53,117 nucleotides of DNA from assembly GCA_003209795.1 (NCBI GenBank), contig QCPB01000005.1, forward strand, positions 1 to 53,117. The letters run 5' to 3'. Below, piece after piece: positions 47,299 through 53,117 of the stretch. Source of the DNA: Prochlorococcus sp. AG-436-C05 (GTDB taxonomy: Bacteria; Cyanobacteriota; Cyanobacteriia; PCC-6307; Cyanobiaceae). Every line of letters begins with the position of its first letter. Position 1 is the stretch's first letter. The notes beneath the pieces were generated by a model, which saw only the letters and a list, made by a program, of their open reading frames with translations, was not told the DNA's origin and did no database searches. The translations under genes and the position numbers were made by a program.

Positions 47299-48138
47299 TT
47301 ATAGATCAGCTGCTTTACGCATTTCTTCGCAAAAATCCCCTAATTGATTAACGACTTCTTTTTCATTGCAACTAGCAATTCTTTTTACAAATGCGCTGCC
47401 CACAATTACTCCATCTGCCCCCCATTTGCTAACTTTATTAACATGTTCGGGAGAAGATATTCCAAAGCCAACTGCAACAGGATTAGGGCTGATTTCTTTT
47501 AATTTAGTAATAAGATTTTCTACTCTATTTTCCATTTCGTTTCTCTCACCTGTAACACCTGTAACACTTACTAAATAAGTAAACCCTTTTGTCTTATTGC
47601 ATATTATTTTCATTCTTTCGAGAGGCGTAGTTGGAGCGACCAATAAGATTAAGTCCATAGAATAACTGCCAACTATTTTAGAAAATTTATAAGTTTCTTC
47701 TAAAGGAAGATCAGGAATTATTAATCCCGAGACTCCAGCTTTGGATGCCATCTTACAAAATTCTTCAAAACCAAAACTTAATAAAGGATTAAAGTAAGTA
47801 AAAAGTATTATTGGGATATTTAGTTTACTTTTTAAAGAGTCCAATAATTGGATAACTTTTCTTGGTGTAGTTCCTGACTTTAAAGCACGTGAGGCCGACA
47901 GTTGAATAACCGGACCATCTGCAAGAGGGTCACTATATGGAATTCCTAATTCAATCAGATCAGCTCCCTTTTCTTGCAACTTTAATAAAATCTCTGATGT
48001 GGTTGCAATATTTGGATCACCTGCAATTACGAAAGGCATCAAAGCTAATTTATTGTTAATCTTTAACTCATTAAACTTTTTATCTATTTTTGATAAAGTT
48101 TCATTTTTATCCATTGTAATTTTGTTGATTTCTTGCAT
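47299..48138 (-). CDS. trpA: tryptophan synthase alpha chain
   Basis: TrpA cleaves indole-3-glycerol phosphate to indole and glyceraldehyde-3-phosphate, passing indole to TrpB. The active-site Glu and Asp lie in LIELGIPYSDPLADGP. Other signatures are LFTYFNPLLSFGFEEF, SGLIIPDLPLEE and FGISSPEHV. Length 279 is slightly long because the first ATG is used; an ATG eight codons later (48114) would give a more usual N-terminus. It is the last gene of ndhL-DUF3007-trpA. Confidence 0.95.
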   Translation of the reverse strand: MQEINKITMDKNETLSKIDKKFNELKINNKLALMPFVIAGDPNIATTSEILLKLQEKGADLIELGIPYSDPLADGPVIQLSASRALKSGTTPRKVIQLLDSLKSKLNIPIILFTYFNPLLSFGFEEFCKMASKAGVSGLIIPDLPLEETYKFSKIVGSYSMDLILLVAPTTPLERMKIICNKTKGFTYLVSVTGVTGERNEMENRVENLITKLKEISPNPVAVGFGISSPEHVNKVSKWGADGVIVGSAFVKRIASCNEKEVVNQLGDFCEEMRKAADL

Positions 48139-48187
48139 AAATTTCTGAAATTTTTTATTTAATAATCCTTTGAGAATATTATGTATT

Positions 48188-48499
48188 TCATTCTAAATCT
48201 TCCATTAGTTCTTTCTGTTTTTCCTTTGACAATGCATTGAATTTTGTTTCTAGTTTATCATTGAAAAATTTTTCATATTGTTTTCTATAACGCTTCCTTT
48301 GTTCCATAAAAGTCATTTTTCCGTTTACAACTCTATAAACATAAGAAGAGACCCAAGTTATTACAATCGAAATCAGGATAAAACTTGAAATAGTACTAGC
48401 TGTAAAGTTATCAGCACCAAATTGTGGTGCTAATCCATAACTTAGTATTCCTAATAATGAAATTAATAAACCAATTTGTACAACTTTACCTTTAGTCAA
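48188..48499 (-). CDS. DUF3007 family membrane protein
   Basis: The 103-residue protein has two membrane segments (about 6-24 and 37-57) followed by a cytosolic basic helix with VVNGKMTFMEQRKRYRKQYE. This matches the DUF3007 family conserved in cyanobacteria and plants; function is not settled. It starts with TTG two bases after the ndhL stop, so it is likely translated together with ndhL, and it precedes trpA by 49 bases. Confidence 0.76.
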   Translation of the reverse strand: MTKGKVVQIGLLISLLGILSYGLAPQFGADNFTASTISSFILISIVITWVSSYVYRVVNGKMTFMEQRKRYRKQYEKFFNDKLETKFNALSKEKQKELMEDLE

Positions 48500-48503
48500 T
48501 TAT

Positions 48504-48737
48504 TTACCCTTTGCTATCTCCTTTTAACCTAAGATTCAAAAATGGAGAAAACAAAATTAAACCAGGAAAAAAAAGAAATACTAATCCATAAACTCCTAAT
48601 CTCTCGAATTTGCCCATAAAATTCCATCTATTATTCATCCAGTAAAAAAGTATTAATGGGACAACTAATAAATATATAGAAAAAACTCCAACGTAGGTAA
48701 CTAAAGTAGCGAATGAATTATTAAAAATACTTTCCAT
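48504..48737 (-). CDS. ndhL: NAD(P)H-quinone oxidoreductase subunit L (NDH-1 subunit L)
   Basis: NdhL is a small membrane subunit of the cyanobacterial NDH-1 complex. Two hydrophobic segments are seen at about residues 8-30 ([25 protein letters not shown]) and 43-60 ([17 protein letters not shown]), and the conserved [14 protein letters not shown] lies between them. I start it at the ATG of MESIFNN (48737), giving 77 residues, which matches the usual length; an upstream in-frame start would add twelve unlike residues. Downstream DUF3007 follows after a few bases. Confidence 0.88.
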   Translation of the reverse strand: MESIFNNSFATLVTYVGVFSIYLLVVPLILFYWMNNRWNFMGKFERLGVYGLVFLFFPGLILFSPFLNLRLKGDSKG

Positions 48738-48817
48738 TATAAATCCTTGATTTTCTTGATTAAAATATAACAATTTTCGAGAGTCATCGTAAGGACTAAA
48801 AACAAATAGTTTAATAA

Positions 48818-48903
48818 TGGGAGTGGGGGGACTTGAACCCCCACGAGCTAAATCGCTCGACGGATTTTAAGTCCGGCGCGTCTACCAATTCCGCCACACT
48901 CCC
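48818..48903 (-). tRNA. trnL: tRNA-Leu (UAA)
   Basis: The minus strand folds into a complete 86-base tRNA. The acceptor stem GGGAGTG pairs with CACTCCC and A73 is the discriminator. The anticodon stem-loop CGGACTTAAAATCCG gives anticodon UAA, with a long variable arm (GTCGAGCGATTTAGCTCG) and a T-arm GGGGGTTCAAGTCCCCC. No CCA is encoded. There is no group I intron, which many other cyanobacteria carry in this gene. Confidence 0.97.
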
Positions 48904-49295
48904 AAGGCTTTTCAGCTTTTTTATTGTAACTTTTATTGTAAACTTGCACAAATTTTGATGTAAAAAGTGATGATTATGAATTTTGTAGACTCGTTGGATT
49001 ACTTGAAATCTGTAATCCGCAGAGACTAGTTAAGATCTTTAAATTATAAAGATTTTATTCACTTGTTTTATTAGAATTTGCATGAACAAGTTTGTTCAAT
49101 TGTTTAGGATTCATAACTAAAAATGAATAAAGAACTTTTTTATAAAACAATTTCTTTTTAATATAAAAATTTATGATTAGTTAATCGATGGTCTATAATT
49201 ATATGATTTATACATTATTTAGTAATTCAGTAACTTTATAAAAAACAGATTAAGTTATTGCATTACTAATATATTCATTAATCAAACACAAAAAG
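48904..49295. other. 392-base non-coding stretch with hairpins
   Basis: No credible coding frame is present between tRNA-Leu and the TM2 gene. It holds the tRNA promoter, a perfect seven-base stem GGATTAC/GTAATCC (48996-49002 with 49012-49018), a stem ATCTTTA/TAAAGAT (49035-49041 with 49047-49053) followed by TTTT, and a perfect dyad TGAACAA-GT-TTGTTCA at 49083-49098. Whether any part is transcribed as a small RNA is unknown. Confidence 0.55.
48923..48951 (-). promoter_or_regulatory. candidate promoter of tRNA-Leu(UAA)
   Basis: On the minus strand TTGTGC (48951-48946) and TACAAT (48928-48923) stand 17 bases apart, with the -10 about 19 bases before the tRNA 5' end. A second TACAAT occurs in between. 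Positional fit is good. Confidence 0.55.
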
Positions 49296-49721
49296 ATGAC
49301 TGACAATCCTGAAGAAAAGAATAGTTCCAAAGAGGAAATTAATTCTTTAAAAGAAGAGCTCAATGAATTAAAAAAGAAAAAAGAAATCGAAGCATTAAAA
49401 GCAGAAGTTACTTCATTAAGCTCTCAACCTTCTACTTCTCAATATTCAGACCCAACTTGGGATGAAATCAAAAGCAAAAGATTAACATCAGGTCTTCTAG
49501 GGCTATTTTTTGGTGCTTTTGGGGCTCATAAATTTGTATTAGGTTACACAAAGGAGGGGCTCATATATTTAGGAGTTTCAATACTTGGAGGAATAATTAC
49601 TTGCGGAGGTGCTTTGGCTGTGACATCTATATTGGCACTTATTGAAAGTATTATGCTCTTAACTAAGACTCCCGAAGAATTCAAAAGAACATATATTGAT
49701 AATAAAAAGGGTTGGTTCTAA
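49296..49721 (+). CDS. TM2 domain protein with coiled-coil N-terminus
   Basis: The 141-residue protein starts with a charged coiled-coil region (residues 5-45, repeated Glu/Lys: KEEINSLKEELNELKKKK). The C-terminal TM2 domain (about 65-125) has the typical LLGLFFGAFGAHKFVLG, a short turn, then GLIYLGVSILGGIITCGG and AVTSILALIESIML. TM2 proteins are two-pass membrane proteins of unclear role. The stop overlaps the next small gene by one base (TAATG). Confidence 0.82.
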   Translation: MTDNPEEKNSSKEEINSLKEELNELKKKKEIEALKAEVTSLSSQPSTSQYSDPTWDEIKSKRLTSGLLGLFFGAFGAHKFVLGYTKEGLIYLGVSILGGIITCGGALAVTSILALIESIMLLTKTPEEFKRTYIDNKKGWF

Positions 49722-49918
49722 TGAAAAACAACAAAAGTAAAACTTCCTTTACATTCCTAATACTTGCAGCATGCTTAACATTTTTAAGTTATGGATATTC
49801 CCCTCATGATCAACTACATCCTATATATACAATGTTAAGTTTTTTACCTCTTCAGTTAGGTGCATTAATATGGATTTACTTAAATGGCTACTTAAAAGGG
49901 GTTAAAAAAAATTTTTAA
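49721..49918 (+). CDS. small membrane protein, function unknown
   Basis: A 65-residue protein MKNNKSKTSFTF with two hydrophobic segments (about 9-24 and 39-57). The ATG shares one base with the stop of the TM2 gene, so it is probably translated from the same message. No family is recognised. An upstream TTG three codons earlier is in frame but the ATG at the TAATG junction is a better start. Confidence 0.55.
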   Translation: MKNNKSKTSFTFLILAACLTFLSYGYSPHDQLHPIYTMLSFLPLQLGALIWIYLNGYLKGVKKNF

Positions 49919-50164
49919 TTTTTTAACATTTTTTCCTCTTAATTTAAAAAGGATATCACTCCTCTGGGAAAAAATAAATTAAATATTGGCAAAATAGATC
50001 AAAGAACTTTTAACTCGAGCTTCTTTTTTATTTTAAGACTAAACAAATTCTCTTAGAGTACTGGTATGATTGGGAAGACAGGATTTTAAACTGATACTTT
50101 ATTCTTTATTTTACTAGATTGAATATTTACACTTTTCTTGAATGGTTGAATTAAATTTAAGTTT

Positions 50165-51214
50165 TTAATTAATTATTCCTTCAACTTCCCAATTTAAAGT
50201 TTCGCCTGCATGAAAAGGTTTTATTTTTCCAACAATATTTTTTTCTTCAATTACATTGACAAATTCTGAAATCTTATTTGGCCTAGATACCAACCTTAGT
50301 TTTTCTTTATTTGGAGGCAAGTTATAAAAATTAGGGCCATTTAAACTTGCAAACTTCTCAAAATTATCCAGCGAATTTTCCTCTTCAAATACTGTCAAAT
50401 AGCTCTCTATTGCTACTGGCGAATTAAAAATGCCTGCACATCCACAAAAAGCTTTCCACTTTCTTAAATGAGGAGCAGAATCTGTTCCCAAGAAAAAACA
50501 TTCTTTCCCACTTGTTGCGGCTTTCCTTAACGAAAGTCTATTATTTTCTCTCTTAGCAACTGGTAAACAATAAAAATCACTATTTAAACCTCCAAAAAAC
50601 ATTGCATTTCTATTTATGTGCAAATGATGAGGCGTAATAGTAGCTCCAATATTATTTTCTTGGACGAAATCTACTGCATAAGATGTAGTTATGTGCTCTA
50701 AAACAATCTTTAATTTTGGAAATCTTTGGGTTATCGGTAAAAGTTCTCTATCTATAAATACTTCTTCTCGATCAAATACATCTACTTCAGAATCAGTTAC
50801 TTCTCCATGAATCAGAAGAGGCATTCCAGAATCTTGCATTGATTCAAAAATCTCATAAAGATTTTCTATTCTCTTAACTCCATAACTGGAATTTGTTGTT
50901 GCATTAGCAGGATATAATTTAGCTGCGAAAAAGACGTTATTTTTAAAACCATTTATTAGTTCACCTTTATCAGTTTCATCAGTAAGATACATTGTCATTA
51001 ATGGTTCAAACTTAGAACTTTCTGGTAAAGCTTCTTTAATAGATTTCTTGTAAGAGATAGCACTATCAATCGATGTTATGGGAGTTTTAGTATTTGGCAT
51101 GACGATAGCTCTTCCAAAATATTCTGAAGTAAAATGAATGATATTTTTTAATACAAGACCTTCTCTTAAATGTAAATGCCAATCATCAGGTTTTAATATG
51201 GTTAATGTCTTCAA
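50165..51214 (-). CDS. pyrC: dihydroorotase
   Basis: PyrC closes carbamoyl-aspartate to dihydroorotate in pyrimidine synthesis. The metal motif HLH is at His13-His15 (DDWHLHLRE), the carbamylated Lys99 is in AAKLYPANATTN, further ligands lie in IHGEVTD and VLEHITT, and the catalytic Asp in GTDSAPH. Length 349 matches the E. coli-type enzyme. The start is TTG (KTLTILKPDD). It stands alone on the minus strand. Confidence 0.95.
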   Translation of the reverse strand: MKTLTILKPDDWHLHLREGLVLKNIIHFTSEYFGRAIVMPNTKTPITSIDSAISYKKSIKEALPESSKFEPLMTMYLTDETDKGELINGFKNNVFFAAKLYPANATTNSSYGVKRIENLYEIFESMQDSGMPLLIHGEVTDSEVDVFDREEVFIDRELLPITQRFPKLKIVLEHITTSYAVDFVQENNIGATITPHHLHINRNAMFFGGLNSDFYCLPVAKRENNRLSLRKAATSGKECFFLGTDSAPHLRKWKAFCGCAGIFNSPVAIESYLTVFEEENSLDNFEKFASLNGPNFYNLPPNKEKLRLVSRPNKISEFVNVIEEKNIVGKIKPFHAGETLNWEVEGIIN

Positions 51215-51263
51215 AATTTTTACTATTTAATCAATTTTAACAGCAAATTAAATTTGACAATAA

Positions 51264-51269
51264 ATTATA
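51264..51269 (-). promoter_or_regulatory. candidate -10 box of pyrC
   Basis: A perfect TATAAT on the minus strand about 50 bases before the pyrC TTG; a TTGACT lies 20 bases upstream, slightly too far for a standard -35. A weaker TAAAAT lies closer to the gene. Confidence 0.3.
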
Positions 51270-51332
51270 GATATTCGAGGATAGTTATTAGTCAATTATT
51301 AAAGATTTAAGTATCTAAACAAAAGCTTAAAT

Positions 51333-52412
51333 ATGAGTGATTTTTTATTTCCAATAATAGAAATAATAATAGGAGTGGTTTTACTTTTTGCAGGAGGAGA
51401 GTTCTTTATTCAAGGAGCCATAAATTTATCTTTAATTTTAGGAATACCTCAAATAGTAATTGGATTAACAGTTGTTTCACTCGGTACAAGCTCTCCTGAG
51501 TTGTTGGTAAGCCTAAGTTCAATTTTTAAAGGCAGTGATTCTCTTGCGGCTGGCAATGTAATAGGAAGCAATATTTTTAATGTTCTTGTAGTTTTAGGTA
51601 TAAGCTCATTGATAACACCTCTTAAGGTAAAAAGCAGAATAGTCAGAAGAGATGTACCTCTTTTAATGGCTATTTCTTGTGCTGTTTGGGCAATGTCATC
51701 AACAGGCCTATTAACATTTCAGGCAGGGATCTTTCTAATATTATGTTTTGTCTTAAATACAATATGGGAAATTAATACCATCAATGAGAAAGAAGAGGAT
51801 ACAAAAGATGCAGAACCAGATATAGAGGAATTTAAAGAAAATTACGAAGGAAAGCTAAATATTTTAATGAAGTTAATATTGGGAATATTGCTTTTAAGCT
51901 TTGGTTCAAGAATTTTAGTAAATGGTTCTCAAACGCTTGCTACTCTATTAGGAGTCAATGAAATTGTTATTGGTTTAACCATTTTAGCTACTGGAACATC
52001 TTTACCAGAATTAATAACTTCTATAATTGCAGCATTTAAAGGTAAAACTGATCTTGCGATTGGGAATATAATAGGAAGCAATTTGCTGAATCAACTTCTA
52101 ATCCTTGGAAGTTGCAGTATTTTTTCAGGATCTAAAGGCTTAGTAATTGATCAAAGCCTAATAAAAGTTGACCTACCTTTTATGGTTTTAACTACCTTTG
52201 CATGCTTGCCAATTTTCTGGAGCAAAGGAGAAATTACCAGAATTGAAGGATTTATTTTGCTAAATCTTTATATTTTTTACATACTCGATAAGATACTTTT
52301 TTTAAATGAATTTAATTATCTTTCTCAATTAAGGATAGGTTTGTTTATTTACTTTTCATTACTTACAATGATTCTCTTTGCTCAAGAAAAATTAAAAATT
52401 TCTAAATCATAA
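51333..52412 (+). CDS. Ca2+/cation antiporter (CaCA family)
   Basis: The 359-residue membrane protein has about ten hydrophobic segments and the two inverted alpha repeats of the CaCA family. The first carries VSLGTSSPELLVS (about 48-60) and GNVIGSNIFN (74-83), the second LATGTSLPELITS and GNIIGSNLLN. An acidic cytoplasmic loop (about 150-175, EEDTKDAEPDIEE) lies between the halves. It probably exports Ca2+ in exchange for Na+ or H+; ion specificity is not shown. It is convergent with the glutathione reductase gene, two bases apart. Confidence 0.9.
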   Translation: MSDFLFPIIEIIIGVVLLFAGGEFFIQGAINLSLILGIPQIVIGLTVVSLGTSSPELLVSLSSIFKGSDSLAAGNVIGSNIFNVLVVLGISSLITPLKVKSRIVRRDVPLLMAISCAVWAMSSTGLLTFQAGIFLILCFVLNTIWEINTINEKEEDTKDAEPDIEEFKENYEGKLNILMKLILGILLLSFGSRILVNGSQTLATLLGVNEIVIGLTILATGTSLPELITSIIAAFKGKTDLAIGNIIGSNLLNQLLILGSCSIFSGSKGLVIDQSLIKVDLPFMVLTTFACLPIFWSKGEITRIEGFILLNLYIFYILDKILFLNEFNYLSQLRIGLFIYFSLLTMILFAQEKLKISKS

Positions 52413-52414
52413 TT

Positions 52415-53117
52415 TTAGCCATACATAGTCACGAACTCTTCTGAGATAGTTGGATGCAAAGCCATAGTAATATCAAAGTCTTTTTTTGTTATACCTGAGT
52501 TTAATGCAATTGATACCATTTGAATAATCTCAGATGATGTTTCCCCAAACATATGGCATCCGAGTACTTTGTCAGTTAGTTTATCAACTACAATCTTTAA
52601 CATACATTTTGATTTATTCTCTTTAAAAGTATTAGACATAGGCGTAAATTTACATTTAAAAATTTTTATATTTTTATCAGAGTAAATCTCTTTCGCTCTT
52701 TGCTCACTTAAGCCAACTGTTGAAATTTCTGGAATAGTAAAAACGGCTTTAGGGATATATTCATAATTTACTTTTCTTTTTTGGTCATTAAAAAAGTTAT
52801 CCGAAAAAACTCTGCCTTGTTCTATTGCTACTGGAGTTAAGTTTGGTTTATTTATGATATCGCCAACTGCAAAAATATTAGCATTGCTTGTTTGATTAAG
52901 TTCATCAACATCTACATATGGGCCATCCATCTTTAGATTTAAAAAATCTAAATTTAAAGGTAGAAGATTTGGCTCTCTACCTGTAGCAATAAGAATATTA
53001 TTAGTTAGGATTTTATCCCCAGAATCCAAGGTAGATTCCAGATGCCCATTAACTATCTCTATAGACTTTAATTGGTTTTTGAAGATTAAATTTATTCCTG
53101 CAGAAATAGATGCTTCT
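52415..53117 (-). CDS. gor: glutathione reductase (3' part; 5' part outside window)
   Basis: The frame is open to the window edge. The 233 or so visible C-terminal residues include LIATGREPNLLPL, the FAD-binding AVGDIINKPNLTPVA, the dimerisation domain, and the C-terminal HPTISEEFVTM with the active-site His-Glu pair typical of glutathione reductase. The N-terminal FAD loop and redox-active Cys pair are beyond the window. It would reduce glutathione disulfide with NADPH. A related flavin disulfide reductase (for example mercuric-type) is less likely because of the HPT..EEFVTM ending. Confidence 0.88.
   Translation of the reverse strand, partial: EASISAGINLIFKNQLKSIEIVNGHLESTLDSGDKILTNNILIATGREPNLLPLNLDFLNLKMDGPYVDVDELNQTSNANIFAVGDIINKPNLTPVAIEQGRVFSDNFFNDQKRKVNYEYIPKAVFTIPEISTVGLSEQRAKEIYSDKNIKIFKCKFTPMSNTFKENKSKCMLKIVVDKLTDKVLGCHMFGETSSEIIQMVSIALNSGITKKDFDITMALHPTISEEFVTMYG

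Noticed and set aside
48818..48903. Tyr/Ser-type long-arm tRNA instead of Leu
   Set aside because: The anticodon is UAA and the discriminator is A, both as in tRNA-Leu.
48960..49060. Known small RNAs such as Yfr1, 6S or tmRNA
   Set aside because: I could not find the characteristic Yfr1 core or tmRNA/6S features; the hairpins are left as unassigned.
51254..51259. Perfect TTGACA on the plus strand before the Ca/cation antiporter gene
   Set aside because: No -10-like hexamer occurs at 16-18 bases, so it does not make a promoter by itself.

Overview
The window is a strongly AT-rich, gene-dense stretch of a cyanobacterial chromosome, most likely a high-light-adapted Prochlorococcus. The phototroph markers are plastocyanin (petE), NDH-1 subunits (ndhD, ndhL), the phylloquinone genes menD and menB, Ycf51, a TamB/TIC236-type protein, a cyAbrB regulator and a compact group 2 sigma factor. 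Short intergenic gaps, many short same-strand runs and frequent TTG/GTG starts also fit a streamlined marine picocyanobacterium. The strain cannot be fixed from the sequence alone. I see no insertion sequence, prophage, CRISPR array or integrase.

Layout. (1) 1-1968: minus-strand run of comB-like phosphatase, nitrilase-family amidase and a cell-wall amidase cut by the window edge. (2) 2072-5675: plus-strand aroA, mnmD-like tRNA methyltransferase and glmU. (3) 5677-11208: minus-strand menD-menB-glgA-murF. (4) 11265-12226: plus-strand lepB and a DUF760 protein. (5) 12238-17320: minus-strand run of a DUF697 protein, the Mn-type ABC transporter (mntC-mntA-mntB) and a DUF4336 protein. (6) 17487-26564: plus-strand run of a basic R/G-rich small protein, trpS, thrS, glk, thrB, ndhD and an M3 oligopeptidase. 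(7) 26554-32863: minus-strand tamB-like gene, then proA-folB-lipase. (8) 32916-43216: plus-strand ycf51, DUF4332, small secreted protein, CocE-type hydrolase, glgB, hemE, epimerase, petE and clpB. (9) 43262-46266: minus-strand 6-pyruvoyl-tetrahydropterin-synthase-like gene, then plus-strand hisIE, a sigma factor with an unusual leader, ykvA-like and HTH genes. (10) 46482-53117: YciI-like gene, cyAbrB, trpA-DUF3007-ndhL, tRNA-Leu(UAA), TM2 protein plus small membrane protein, pyrC, a Ca/cation antiporter and the 3' part of a glutathione reductase gene.

Most genes are housekeeping: amino acids (aroA, trpA, thrB, proA, hisIE), tetrapyrrole (hemE), pyrimidine (pyrC), folate (folB), cell wall (glmU, murF, amidase), glycogen (glgA, glgB, glk), translation (trpS, thrS, tRNA-Leu) and photosynthetic electron transport (petE, ndhD, ndhL, menB, menD, and Mn import for photosystem II). 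I found no clear hallmark of a new defence or mobile system. The observations most worth checking are a pterin-synthase-like enzyme with one zinc histidine changed to tyrosine, a degenerate GTPase/DUF697 protein placed with a manganese transporter, the structured and repetitive leader of the sigma-factor gene, and a 392-base non-coding stretch with several hairpins beside tRNA-Leu.
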